A stretch of DNA of 64,000 nucleotides from Craterostigma plantagineum (Eukaryota > Streptophyta > Magnoliopsida > Lamiales > Linderniaceae), in contig JAPQWV010000122.1 of the NCBI GenBank assembly GCA_027422505.1, positions 1,240,001 to 1,304,000 on the forward strand, read 5' to 3'. A program made the translations under genes and the position numbers. The notes beneath the pieces were generated by a model. It saw nothing but the letters and a program-made list of their open reading frames with translations, did no database searches and was not told the origin of the DNA. This document shows positions 46,225 to 59,019 of this stretch, in pieces (position 1 is the first letter of the stretch; every line of letters begins with the position of its first letter).

Positions 46225-49200
46225 ATGCAACCGTACAATCAGCAGCAGTACTGGGATGGGAGTATGATGCCTCCGACGCATCAGCAGCAGCAGCCGCCGC
46301 CGCAGCAGCATCCGTATTATTACGGCGGTGGCGACGGATCTGCGGACGGAGGGGGAGCAGAGGAGGTAAGGACGCTGTGGATTGGAGGTCTTCAGTATTG
46401 GATGGATGAGAGCTATCTCAACTTGTGCTTTTACAACACTGGAGAGGTAAGTGTCGAAATTGAAATTGTCGTTTGTGCTTGTTTTGGAAATTTGTGTGTT
46501 CTTCGTTTAGAGTTTCTGTTCCTTTGAGCTTTGTTGTGTTTGTTTCATTTGGCTTTTCTGTTGCGTATAGCGTATGTTATACTGTAAATTTTCCGATGAA
46601 TGTTTCTTTGAAATGGCTTGAATATATTGAACTAGGAATTTGGCATGACCAATCTCCACTTTATATTGTGCAGGTTTACGCAAGATTTTTGTTCTGTACT
46701 ATTTTAAACTTTATTCTTGTCCATTCGAAATCTATTCGATTTTTTTGTGATGATGTTATTGATGAAATTCCATGTATTTTCAGCTTGTATCTGCCAAGGT
46801 AATACGTAATAGACAAACCGGTCAGTCCGAGGGGTATGGCTTCTTAGAGTTCAGGTCGCGTGGGGCAGCTGAAAATATATTGCAAAATTATAATGGCACG
46901 GCAATGCCCAACGCTGAGCAGCCTTTTAGGTTGAACTGGGCCAGTCATGGTGCTGGGGATAAGGGTGCTGACGATACTCCTGATTTTGGTATATTTGTTG
47001 GAGATTTAGCTGCCGATGTCACAGATTACCTCCTTGAAGGAACATTTAAGTCCTTCTACTCGTCTGTCAAGGGTGCAAAAGTTGTCATGGATAAAGCTAC
47101 TGGGCGGTCCAAAGGATATGGATTTGTCAGATTCGGGGATGAGGTAGAGCAACAGCGTGCTATGAGCGAAATGAATGGTATGCCAATATCGAGTAGGCCC
47201 ATCAGGATTGGACCTGCGGCTGAAAAAAGACCATTATCTTCTCAAACACAGACAGGTAATTGTTGCAGTGTTGTTTTCTTTTCGTATTCAAGTTTCCTGC
47301 ATCAGTTTTCTGCTATAAGCTTCAGTTATTTGCCTTTACAGTGTGCTTACTGTTCGTTGCCTACGTATATTTACGTGTTTCCTCATGAAAGTAGCAGTTA
47401 GGCTGTTTTGACATTCTTGTGGAGTTCTCTTCCCCTTTCATACGATTTTAGAGAATCGTCGACCACGAAGTTCAAGATTATGAGACAAGTCATTTCGTTT
47501 TGAGTAATTTAACACAAAACTTGGTCAATATATAAGCATGAAAGAACTCGTTCATGTTGTCCCAAAGCAGGGCTGAGAGTGGCTGTCATATACAGGGGCC
47601 TGAGACTGATTTCATCTCAATCGAGTCCTGTGTAATTCGTGGCCCCATATTAGGTCAGTCTAATATGTATTTCCGATAACCTACATTGCTTCATAGCCTG
47701 TAGTTATTATCCTACAGAATTTCTTTCGGTCTATTTCCTCAGTGTTTGGCTTCCTTAAGGCTCTGATAGGTTTAGTTGCGCTGCCTCTTATACTTCTGTC
47801 GTGATCGTGAACCTTCAAACTTTGTCTGGACCTTTGAGACAATCAATATCATCAGTTCGTCAATAAAGTAACCCTCTCGGTGCAGCGAACACTGATATCG
47901 TTGCAACAGAAACCGAAATCAAATGAAAGCTAGCTGCACTAACTTTGCAATTCATGCATCGTTCTTTGGTTGTTTTTTAACGTTGTTTATCAAGTTTTCT
48001 CAGTTTTCACCTTTACTGATAATTACGAGCACTGCCTGTGATTTTTGTGAAAACCTTTCTGAATGATGACCCTGTACCCGCGGATCCTGATCCTGATTAA
48101 AAAGACTGCTTCGGTAACTATAGGAACTGGATATGTCAACATTATGTTGCTTGCTTCCTAACGTGTGATAGTCATAGGTACTAGCCACTTGACTAGAAAA
48201 CACTAAAGATAATTGGTTGTGGGTACAGTCATAGAATGAAGTTTGTCTTACTATGTATAATTGAACATGCATTGAGGCAGATGACAAGAATGGTTTGATT
48301 ATTGTATTGGTTAGAAGGTTTGCATTTATAAGGCTGTGATTGATTTTTCATTGGTTGTAGATCTTTCATATGTGTAAATTTTTTGCTCCTTTTTTGATAC
48401 TATGTAATGGCGTCCCCTGCCTCTCCTCTTCCATGCTCTATGGAGTGAGTTGAGAATTTACTATACTTTGGCCTTTTGGTACTGATTGCAGCTTCGTTCC
48501 AGAATCCACAAAGAAACCCAGGCGAAACTGATCCAAGCAATACAACTGTGCGTAGATTTTTTCAGTACCTTTGCAATCATTACCATTTCATACTTCCAAT
48601 TTCATGGTCATTTTTATTTTGCAAGTGCAGGTATTTGTTGGAGGCCTGGATCCTAACATCACTGATGATCATTTGAAGCAAGTCTTTTCTCAGTGTGGTG
48701 AGGTAGTCCATGTGAGAATTCCCGTTGGGAAACGTTGTGGATTTGTTCAGTATTCCGACAGGTACATATATTTTTTGAGTTTCCGCCTAACTTCAAATTT
48801 GATTCTTTACTGCCGTAATTATCTGATTCAGGCCATCGGCTGAAAGAGCACTTTCTGCTCTAAATGGAGTTGTAATAGGAGGGCAAAGCGTTAGACTTTC
48901 TTGGGGACACAGCCCATCAAGCAAACAGGTTTGCACAATCAGTATTAGCATTAGTCTTTGTGCTTAGCTTTTTAGATAGGGGCAGTGTTTTATAATATGC
49001 ACATCGTATAACATAGTCTTTTGGTGCTCCACAGTACGGGTATACACAAGGGTATGAGGGCTTTGGTGGTGGATATCCACCCACCGCTCAAGACCCGAAC
49101 ATGTACTATGGAGGCTATCCCACCTCTGGGTATGCAAATTACCAGCAGCAGCAGCAGTATCAACATCCACCGCAGGTATAAATTTGATTATGACCTTTTT

Positions 49201-49277
49201 TTTTTGCGGATGAAATAGTACAAATTCTTAGCAGTTGATGATGTTTGTTTGCGTCGATTCTCTGTTTCTTTCAGTGA
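46225..49277 (+). CDS. RBP45/47-type poly(A)/U-rich RNA-binding protein
   Basis: Nuclear RNA-binding protein with three RRMs, related to yeast Nam8/TIA-1. Exons 46225-46446, 46784-47255, 48492-48547, 48631-48761, 48832-48928, 49035-49175 and 49275-49277 give 373 residues. A Gln/Pro/Gly-rich N-tail precedes RRM1 (from about 50, RTLWIGGLQYWMDESYL), RRM2 (from about 143, GIFVGDLAADVTDYLL) and RRM3 (251-326, VFVGGLDPNITDDHLKQVF). RNP1 motifs are EGYGFLEF, KGYGFVRF and RCGFVQY. The Gln/Tyr-rich tail has YQQQQQYQHPPQ. The final intron falls exactly before TGA, so the stop is the whole last coding exon. Antisense frames in the 1.2-kb intron 2 are not genes. Confidence 0.93.
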
Positions 49278-50150
49278 AGTGCCACAACGTTGGAGTTATT
49301 GTTGGAATCTGTATGCTGTTAGACACTGGGCACGTATGTTGTGATCTGTTTTGATGTAATATACCTCGAACCTTTCGTTATGCTTGTCCTTGAGGGGTTT
49401 CGTTTATCGTTTCACTTGATGTTATGTTACTATTTTGAAAATGCCAAGGTTAACCCTATTCTTGGATTCTTTCGCGCGTCCATTTAATTTAGCATTAGTA
49501 GATATAGTCGAATGGTTTTCGTTCAATCCTAACAAAACAGATCACAGCAGCAACTGGAAATCCTTTCAGTTTCGAAGAATCGTCTTTGATTCTTACACCA
49601 GTCCTTTCGGCAATGGTTTTTCTTCAATGTGTATTAATATAGGCACTCTTTTGAAGAGATCCATGGTGTGGAAAAGCTTACTGTTGATAGCATACGGTTA
49701 AGTTAACGAAGCCTTTGATCGACAAAAATTTGATGTTGTGTGTATTATAATATGTTAACGTCAAGTCTTCGTCTTGGATACATTTGTCGGTATACAATGG
49801 CATAATACATTAATTCATAACCGAAGTGGGCACAACAGCATTGCAAATTGTCAAGGGGGAGCTTTCGCTCATCTTTGGAAACACGACACATACAATATCG
49901 TCACAGCTAATTTAAAATTAATTGTACCTAACAAGATTGCACGTCCCTAGTTTGAGATTAATCATTATATTCATCTTCACTATTTGGGTTCTCTTACCAC
50001 TAGTTCTTGTTCGTTCTCTGGTGTTGATCCGACGATCACCTTGTACTATGACTTAAAGATCGAATTTTTCTTCCTTCTTTAGTAGTTTACGGTTTTAAGA
50101 CATTCTTGTTTTTCTTGCACATATTGGTTATATTATCATATGAATTAGCT
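49278..50150. other. 3' region of RBP45 gene and promoter of next gene
   Basis: Probable 3' UTR to about 49740, then AT-rich promoter. No repeat recognised. Confidence 0.45.
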
Positions 50151-50621
50151 ATGGTTGGGACCGTAGAAGCGATTGAAGGCAGCGGAGGATCCATCAAACT
50201 CGGGTCGACAGGTACGATCAGCACGTTGATCTCCCGGGAACTGGAGTCATCATCAGCTTCATCGTCGTCGAATAAATCATCATCTTTGGCGCCGATTTCT
50301 TACAACGATTCGTCTACTCTAATAAATCTTGGAGTTAGAACACCCTCCTCCGAAAATGAAGCAAGTAATAGCGGAAAAAGCAAAGACGATGATCGTAAAA
50401 AACCGAAGACTCCCAAACAGACTAAGCACTACTCAGACAACAAATCCCATCATCATCGAATTCCGATGCTCGAAGCTGACGACGTTTCTGTAGACAGAAC
50501 CCCCGTTAGGACAAAACAAATGAAGAAGGGCGTCGTCGAAGTAGTGGACATAAATTGTGGGAGGGTAAAGCCCCGCCTCAAAAAGCTCGGTTTCTCGAAG
50601 CTTTCGGACAATACTGGCTAA
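50151..50621 (+). CDS. Conserved plant protein of unknown function, Ser-rich
   Basis: 156 residues in one exon from the ATG at 50151 (MVGTVEAIEGSGGSIKLGST). An upstream in-frame ATG at 50106 would add a hydrophobic leader; I prefer the internal start because the sequence from it matches a pattern I have seen in plant proteins, namely an N-terminal Ixx(I/E)GSGGSIK(L/I)G(S/T)TGTISxL(M/I)xREL and a C-terminal KLGFSKLS. The middle is Ser-rich and disordered, with a basic KKPKTPKQTKH stretch that could be a nuclear signal. No known domain and no function assigned. Confidence 0.65.
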   Translation: MVGTVEAIEGSGGSIKLGSTGTISTLISRELESSSASSSSNKSSSLAPISYNDSSTLINLGVRTPSSENEASNSGKSKDDDRKKPKTPKQTKHYSDNKSHHHRIPMLEADDVSVDRTPVRTKQMKKGVVEVVDINCGRVKPRLKKLGFSKLSDNTG

Positions 50622-51633
50622 GGTGGAGTTGCGTCAAGGGCTTAGAAGATCATTTGTTTTAGCTTTTGATATGAGGATATTTGATTGTCGGAAATTTTCA
50701 TGTATAATATGCAACTATGCATATTCTCTCTAGCAGCAGAAGCTGTTGGGTTTGTGCTTATTGGGCCATACGTCCAAAGCCGAACGTAATCGTTTTAAAT
50801 AAATTGAGAAGCATCGTCCATTGAAACTTAGAAATTGATGAAAGTTTCATAATCTAGGTATTGAGAGGAATTTATCGACTATTAATTTGCTCAAAGTTGA
50901 AATCGGGTGAATGAGAAATTAATGGTTAAAGTTTATCCACAAAAAGAAAAAAAAATGATTTCATGGCGAATGACGGGTCACTGACATATGGACTGACGCG
51001 GACTGCCATGGAGCAATCTGGCACTGATTGGGGGTCATCTACGCGATAAGTGTGAGGGCTTGACATAAATAGTCAACTAGTTTATCAACTTAAAAGTTAT
51101 TAAAAAATAAATAATAAAATTAATAAGTAAGTCTGCTACCTTTATTATTATTCACCTTTAATTTTATATAAATGAATTAAACTTAATTTTAATTTTATTA
51201 AATATTTTAATAAAAAGTGGTAATGCAATTTTTATATATTATAGCACACACTTGAGCGTTAAAAAAAGTAATACTCCCTCTGTCACAAAGGGTTTTGGAC
51301 ATTTAGGATATGACACGATTTTTAAAAAACTGAATATTTTAATAATATAGTACAATTAAAAGGTAAAAAATATATATTTTGATACGTGTTTTAAGAGTAT
51401 TTATTATTATATTGATTGTTTGTGGTACTTTATATTTTAAAATAGTAATGTACAAAAGACAGCGGAACGCATGATATAGTAAAATATATAAAAGAATCGA
51501 GATAACCACTTCATTTAGATATGGAAAACGGTAGAGAAAAAGGTATTTCCTCCACATTTTAAAGCAGACCAACAAAATCTTAGCGTTTGTCCAATTAAAG
51601 AAAGAAAGAAGCATTCCACCCCACAAAACATAA
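50622..51633. other. Intergenic region with a one-ended Stowaway-like sequence
   Basis: At 51270, TACTCCCTCTGTCACAAAGG is the classic left end of a Stowaway MITE, followed by GGACATTTAGG. I could not find a clear right end before 51500. The rest is AT-rich. Confidence 0.45.
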
Positions 51634-53554
51634 ATGGCCTCGTCATCATCTTCAACCGCCACAGCCATCACCGCCGCACGCTGCACAAGAACCCAAGCCC
51701 TAATTTTCCACAAATCGACCCACAAATTCACCCCTCATTTCGCCCGCAATCGACGCTCGAATTCAATCGTTTGTACGCTGACGAAGGAGCCCAAAATGGC
51801 CGCGGTCGGGAACGTCGAAACGCCGACGCTGCAGCAGCGGCCCGATTCGTTCGGACGGTTTGGGAAATTCGGGGGAAAATACGTCCCTGAAACCCTAATG
51901 CACGCATTGACCGAGCTAGAGGCCGCGTTCAAATCCCTAGCCCACGATGACGCGTTTCAGGTTCATTTTGTTTCTCGAGTTGATTTTCGTTTTCCTCTTT
52001 GTTTCGCCTGATTTTCTTCAATGGCGTTCTCAATCTTATCATTAAGCTGTGCATCTTTGATTTTGCATCCTTCCATGGCAGCGAGAGCTAGACGGAATAC
52101 TGAGGGACTACGTCGGCAGAGAAACCCCTCTCTACCTCGCCGAGCGGCTCACCGAGCACTACAGGCGACCCGACGGCACTGGGCCCCACATATACCTGAA
52201 ACGGGAAGACCTCAATCACACTGGGGCCCACAAGATCAACAACGCCATCGCACAAGCTTTGCTCGCCAAGCGTCTGGGAAAGGAGCGTATCATAGCCGAA
52301 ACAGGCGCTGGACAGCACGGCGTTGCTACAGCTACAGTCTGCGCTCGTTTTGGCCTGCAGTGTGTTATTTACATGGGCGCTCAAGACATGGAGAGGCAAG
52401 CTCTTAACGTCTTCAGAATGCGCCTTCTTGGCGCTGAGGTACCTCATTTCTCGCCCATTGATAGATAGATAAACACTTCCCCAAATCCCCACTGAGCTTT
52501 TACCTGGCTAGATGAGAAACTGTCGTATGAGATAATCTTTTAATGCTCGCAATTCTGCCGTTTTTCTTGAATTTGTAAGTTGAGAAGTGATGAACATTCC
52601 TCAACTTTAGGTTCGTCCTGTCCATTCTGGGACTGCAACGCTGAAGGATGCAACGTCTGAAGCCATAAGAGATTGGGTCACCAACGTCGAATCGACCCAT
52701 TACATCCTTGGATCTGTCGCGGGCCCACACCCATATCCTATGATGGTTAGAGATTTCCACGCGGTGATTGGCAAGGAAACGAGGAAGCAAGCATTGGAGA
52801 AATGGGGCGGTAAGCCTGACGTACTCGTCGCTTGCGTTGGCGGTGGTTCGAACGCTATGGGGCTCTTTCACGAGTTTGTCGATGACGAAGATGTTAGGCT
52901 AATCGGCGTCGAGGCGGCGGGTTTTGGCCTAGACAGTGGTAAGCACGCGGCGACTCTGACCAAAGGAGAAGTTGGCGTTCTTCACGGTGCTATGAGCTAC
53001 TTGCTTCAAGATGATGACGGGCAAATCGTTGAGCCTCACTCCATAAGTGCAGGGTATATATATTATACTCAATACACGCACACATGAAATTTTCTGATCA
53101 ATGTATGACGAAGATTAATGTAGCTAGTCGTTATTTCTGATAATTGTTTCTTGTATATGGTGTGTATTAGGCTCGACTATCCTGGTGTTGGGCCCGAGCA
53201 CAGCTTTCTAAAAGATATGGGCAGGGCTGAGTATTACAGCATTACGGACGAAGAGGCTCTTGAAGGTGGTTAATGAGACACGAATCTTAGAAAGAGTGGT
53301 GAAAATGTGTCGAATCTATATGTATGTATATATTTTTATGACATGTATTGATATCGAACTTTTTGTTATGTTGTGCAGCTTTTAAGAGACTATCGCGCTT
53401 AGAGGGCATTATCCCGGCCCTGGAGACTTCGCACGCGCTGGCTTACCTCGAGAAACTGTGTCCAAATCTTGAAGATGGAGTTAAGGTTGTGTTGAATTGC
53501 AGTGGCAGGGGAGATAAAGATGTTCAGACAGCCATTAAACATCTAAACCTTTGA
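51634..53554 (+). CDS. TSB: Tryptophan synthase beta subunit, plastidial
   Basis: PLP enzyme that condenses indole with serine to tryptophan in the plastid, the last step of tryptophan synthesis. Five exons, 51634-51960, 52082-52438, 52611-53053, 53171-53265 and 53379-53554, give 465 residues, close to plant TSB1. A Ser/Thr/Arg-rich transit peptide of about 70 residues precedes [20 protein letters not shown]. The PLP lysine is K160 in [24 protein letters not shown], the phosphate loop [15 protein letters not shown] and [12 protein letters not shown] are all present. The C-terminal [13 protein letters not shown] is also conserved. All junctions are canonical and in phase. Confidence 0.96.
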
Positions 53555-53868
53555 GGGCTTTATCATCGATTATCTTGTTTCTTTCTTAAAATGGGACTTC
53601 TTTTTTTGTTGTAGTACTGCAGCTGTAATGTAATTTCCAATCGAACTAGGTCTATTTGATTTTCCTGAATATTCCGTTGTGGAAAGGAAGCAATGGTCAT
53701 GTTTTTGGGTATTTGTTTGTAATAAAATGATATATAAATATAATCGAGTTTTTGGCGTAGTTTTTTATATTTAGAGAAACAAGTAGATTTTTCACGTATA
53801 AAACTAATTCAGCCATTTCAACTTCAATTAACCCCCGCAAAGAGAAGAACAGTTCAAGCTATAAGCTA

Positions 53869-56800
53869 ATGGTGGATAGAGGCAAAGAATTCGAGCTCCA
53901 TCTACGGTCGTTGTCGGCGACGGCCAGAGATTCTAATTATGCCACCAATCCAGCTTCTGATCCTAACCTCGTCAGTTCTGTGAGTACTTTGATGCCTCCT
54001 TGCCGACAGTATCTTCTTCATTCTGATTTATCATGATCAGGAGATTTTGCATATGCGGTGTGACTTGAATTGTGTAGGTCAAGAGATTGTACGAAATTTG
54101 TAGGAGCGAGAAATCAGAAGAATTGATCGCACGGGTTTACCCAAACCTCAACAAGATATTCCAGCGCTCAGTTGCTTCGATTTCACACTCTCAAGCTTCC
54201 ATCGGCCTTCTTTTGCTAGTAATTAATGGAATTTATCATTAACTATTGTACTATCATTCAGTTTTTATGGTTCGAGGGTGTTGGTTCGAAGTGTCGGTGC
54301 TAATTTAAAGTAGTCTACACTTTGTAATTTCAGGCAATTCTTCGGTTTTTCGTTGATTTTGGTGATGTTGTGTTGCATGATGCTGATACGAGTCTGAGGA
54401 CATTTTTCCGCTCGTGTTTGAGCCGGTAAGGGGAAGATTCTTGTTAGCTGATTTCATTTGGCAACAAGATTTAGATATTACTTGGAGTTCAGATGGTCGC
54501 TTGGAGGGTGTTTTTCTGTGGTAGTGGGTAGTACTCTTATACACCTCTCAAATTGATTGTTAACTTTCAAGGAAGAAGTTGCTCAAAGGTGGCTACTATG
54601 GAATAAGCACATAATTACTTGGATTAATTTTTCTTTCCTGAGCTATTATGTTGTGTGTAGACTCCACTCTCCTACTCAAGTGTCTACTCAGCTAAATTTA
54701 AATAAATTGATTATGGATTACACTCTTAAGTTCGTTCAAGTTTGTGTTGGTGCTTCCAAACAAATTACTTTTCATTTTAATGTTTTTCGTTCCTCAATTT
54801 GCAGCTATTTAAAGTCTCATCTTTATGTACAGTCACCGGAAATTATCAGTTTGCTAGCCATACACTCACTGCTTCTAATTCATCTCGCAGAGAGTTTGCA
54901 GATCCCGATGTTGCTGAAGCTACTCTTGAATTTCTAAGCTCAAACAAAGAAAAGCTTTTGCATTCTTTCCCCACTTTACTTCCACAGGTATGCATCTGAA
55001 TAGTTTCTTCTGCTTATGTGGTAATGAGTACTCTTATGGAATTAGGTAGACCGGCGCTGTTGGGAAAGATTTTAAATGTGGCGGAAATAAGTTTAGTTAT
55101 TGTTGACATGCAGTTCTTCCCATTATTGCTGAAGCTGATTGCATATAATGGAGAGAAGTGAGTCTTTATGCCCCTGTAGATTGTTCGAGTTTTTCCATTG
55201 AAATGGCAGTATTTGACTTTTTATAGATGGATGTCAAATCTTTCATTGACCTTGTTCCTTTTACCATTATATTTTCACAATCATGTAGGTTAGAGAACTT
55301 GTTTAAAAGGGTTCTCTCTGGACTGATCACGCCTGGATCGTTCATTCCCCTTTTTCCATCGCTTGTAGACTTACCTAGTGAGTTTTCTTTCTTTTACTTT
55401 TGCATCGAGCTTATAATAGTTGTTTGATTTCTTTGACGATGAGCGAGAGCACCTGTACTCAATTGAAAATTCTTAGCCTTATAGAAATCTGAGAGTTCAA
55501 ACCTCCATAGCTGTTATAATAATGTATCCATGCTTCATTTATTAATTAGCTACTATTTTCATAAAGTTCGCATTTCCTTACGCATTCACTAGTATTGGTC
55601 GTGGCACTGGAGAGGGTTGAGAAAAGTTCTGGGTCACTCGTGGGAAGCAGCATAGCTTCAATTCAGAAGAGTGCTGCTCCTGAGGTAAGAAAGTTACTTA
55701 TGCGAGAATTAGGCTCCAATGATTAATATATTTCCTCTCTTATTGAATGTAGATGCTTTTGGCTCTCATGGATGAAGCATATACAGGTTCAACCATAGCT
55801 GATGGAGGTGCGGACTCTGAATCTGATGACAATGCTCCTGTTGCTGACCCTCTTTTTCTTGATCTCCTCAAAGATGAGAATGATGGTCTTGCTGTATGTT
55901 CCTTTTCTTTGAATTTTGTTTGTATAAAAGGAAAATTGGGATGCATAACATTAGAGTGCTATAGTTCTTGGTTTTGAAGATTGATTGAATTTGACATCCA
56001 TGTTTACCCTGTCTTTCAATTTTTTGCAAGTACACTATTTCGTGTCAACATAGGGTATTTGTTTAATTAATATTCGCACTATTCAGTCTACGTTTACTGT
56101 TTACTTGTTCATAGGAAGCCATTTGTTCTTAGTCACCAAACTTATCTAGTGTCACTGTGGAGTTTTTAGTTTTGTAGGTTAAAACATCATGTAGGTGATG
56201 TATTTTTTATGACCTAATAAGCTTGGCTTTTACAAGGAAATCAAATAACTGTCGTAGAAACAAATGTTTCAATTTCATCAGTTCATCTATTCTTTATTGT
56301 CATGATTTATACAATAGTATGCAGAGTTATTTTGTTGGAGTTGCATCGATCTTTCATCATGTATGATGTTTCAGGAACGCCACTGGACCACTCCTGCTAT
56401 GGCTGCAGCTTTGCAGTCTGTGATTAACAATCCTTTGTCCAATAGACTGCAAGAAGCACTGAAAATGGCACCGCGGCTTGTTGATTCCTATTTCACATTT
56501 GCATTTGATGACTTCAATGACTGTATGTGCCCATGACTATATATCATCATTTTTGTTGTGTGCAGAAGCATGTGAAGGGCTATTTTTCTTGACTAACATA
56601 CATGTTGGTTGTTCCAATACATCTGTGCCAGCTCTGATATGTGCTTTGATTCCTCTGGTTATGAGACGATACTCCACTCTTTTCCCTGATAAAAGTTATT
56701 CATATGAGGCAAGAGCATTTTTTATATTGTATTTTGCCTTTCTGTGGAGAAGTCCCGTTTAGGCTGTTCTCAAGACTCTTATACTCTACTAATGATTAGT

Positions 56801-58142
56801 TTTCTTTCATCCCTGTTGATTTGAAGCCAGTTATGTCATGTCACTTAGCCATGGCCCATGGGATATTTTATGTGACTGGCTATATATAATACGAATCAAT
56901 CTAAACAGATGCAGAAACGGCTCATAGAATTCATGCTTGCTGCTTTCCACAGATCTCCCCATTTTATTGCAGTTCTCAAGGTACTTTATTGATCATGTTA
57001 GAAAACTTGCCGACATTGCTTCTAAATTTATTAATGTTCCGTTCAAAATTGGTTTTTTTTTTTCAGAAACCTGTAGTGGACAGGCTAGGTGAGGCTTACG
57101 ACAGCCCTTCAAAGGTATCTGACAGTAAGCCTCGCCGCTTACCAAAGAAATTCCAATTTTGCCCTTATGTTTGCCTTCGGTCTCTCGTGCAGACCGAGTT
57201 GGCATTACAGCTGTGTTGGGCAATTGGAGAGTACGGCGGTGGAGGTGCTTCTCACAAAGACGCAGCACGCGAACTTTTCGAGAGTTTGGAATTACTTCTA
57301 TATGAAAACCTCTCCTCAAGGTACGCTATATCCTCCTGTTCCCATCACATCTATATTTGATCTTGGCACTTACCTACCTGATTCTTGTTTTTTTTTTGTT
57401 GGACTCTATTTAATTTTGTGGAAAAAGTCGCTTGGGTTTACGAGATGCAACTCAAGGTTCTGGCAGTTCAAGTTTTAGAAAATCTACTCAATCGAGGCTC
57501 CTCTGTTTCGTCGTGACTGCAATAGCAAAACTCGCCACTTACCACCGAGAATTAATGCCGAGAGCTCGTGTGTCTTTAGGCAAGGTTGAGACTCTTTCCC
57601 ATTCTTTTGAATCGCTGTTTCCTAATTTGACGTCCATTCCAGCTTTTGCCTTGGCCTATTACACACACTGGCATCATCACAAAACAATCACCGAAGCCAT
57701 GAAATCATCATCCCCTTCCTTACTATTTATAGCACGATTTCATTGCAGGTGGCTCGTTCTCGAATATCAGATGCAAGGGTGTCCAAACGTGCCCAAGACT
57801 ATTTGGGTTTAATGAACGAACCCGCCATATGTTTTCTGTATTGGGACATCCTTCGAACAACAACGACTTGCAGCAGCATACGGGAACCATCAATTGGAAC
57901 GAAGCCAGCACCAAAATGATTGCCAATGTACCTTTCTACATCCTCGGCGGTCAACAAGGTAGGTATTATTATCAGTTTCAGTTGCACTGCAGATATATAA
58001 TACGGTTAAACGTTTTTTTTTTTTTTCTTTTTTCTTTTCTTTTGGGGATCCTAAGTCATTTAATAACTTGGAACCTTTCTTTCCTGTGGCAGGTTCTCCT
58101 TCCCATGAGTTTTCGTTTTTGGATATTGTTCCTGGGAATTAG
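53869..58142 (+). CDS. AP5Z1: AP-5 complex subunit zeta (AP5Z1-like), frameshifted near the end
   Basis: Alpha-solenoid subunit of the AP-5 adaptor, acting in late endosomal trafficking. Exons: 53869-53979, 54078-54218, 54334-54425, 54891-54987, 55114-55157, 55289-55377, 55593-55684, 55753-55893, 56375-56522, 56632-56708, 56909-56980, 57067-57114, 57193-57320, 57428-57584, 57749-57958, 58093-58142. FFVDFGDVVLHDAD, FRSCLSREFADPDVAEATL, ALMDEAYTGSTIADGGADSE and LCWAIGEYGGGGASHKDAA match plant AP5Z1. The first 14 exons encode 479 residues in phase. In exon 15 the frame shifts after MNEPAIC at a TTTT run (57832-57835). As read, translation stops at 57919 (535 residues); the neighbouring frame holds the conserved tail and stops at 58142. 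Exon 10 uses a GC donor. Confidence 0.9.
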
Positions 58143-59019
58143 ATTCCCTTGAATCTCTTACTCTTAACAATGAATGTCTTTGAAAATTCGGTACTAGCGT
58201 TTGAAATTTAAAACTAAAAAATTTAATGCAAGAAACAAACGAGGATTGTCCTCTGTCGCGAGGGGTTTATGCCCCGTCTATCTGTTCTATTTTATTAAGC
58301 ATCGGGGCTTTGGTTAAACTGCCACTAAATTTAATTAATTTGATATGTGTATTGACCAGTCATATTTCACTGACAAATTAATAATTATTTTTGAAAAAAT
58401 GTAACCCATGTTCATATTGTCAAAAGCATCTGCGAATACTGAGTCAAATGAGTTAAAAAATATAAATATTTCAATTTATTCGTTTATTTAATATTTATTT
58501 AATATGCAGTTAGATTTTGCACACGCAGTGTGCAGTGTGCACGGTTACTAGTCTACTTTATTAGCGGTCACGGTTACTAGGCTAGTGAAACTTATTTGAC
58601 AAAATTAATATAATATACAAATAAAGACGTACTTCCTCTCCCTAGTCCGAAGATAAGAAACTAAATTATTAATATTATAGTACACTTTTAAGGTATGGAG
58701 AGAAAAACGTATTAGTGGACACGCAAATTGAGAAGCCTTTTTTTAATATAAATACTGTAATTAGTTTAGTTATTGGAATAATTTTTTATCAAAAATGAAA
58801 ATGAGAGAATTATGTGGAACGCCCGAAATAGAAAGATGGAAAGAAATAAGTGAGACGGAGGTAGTATAAAAAAGTTTTTCATTCCATGTGGCGTGTCAGA
58901 CTATAAGGAGGGACTCTGAAGAGAAAAAGGCCACCAGCCAGACATTTTTTCTTCTACAAAAAGAGCAGATTTGATACGATGATCACCCCCCACTCAAGCT
59001 ACTAAAGTGGTGTGATCTC
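58143..59019. other. Intergenic region between convergent genes
   Basis: 3' flanks of AP5Z1 (+) and DDRGK1 (-), with the MITE at 58628-58866. The remainder is AT-rich without gene content. Confidence 0.5.
58628..58866. mobile_element. Stowaway-like MITE
   Basis: The left end TACTTCCTCTCCCTAGTCC and, complemented from the right, TACTACCTCCGTCTCAC are the diverged TACTCCCTCCGT-type ends of Stowaway/Tc1-mariner MITEs. The element is about 240 bp and AT-rich, with no coding potential. Confidence 0.6.

Noticed and set aside
48000..48287. 95-codon minus-strand frame in RBP45 intron 2
   Set aside because: Intronic, no motif, and antisense to a well-supported gene.
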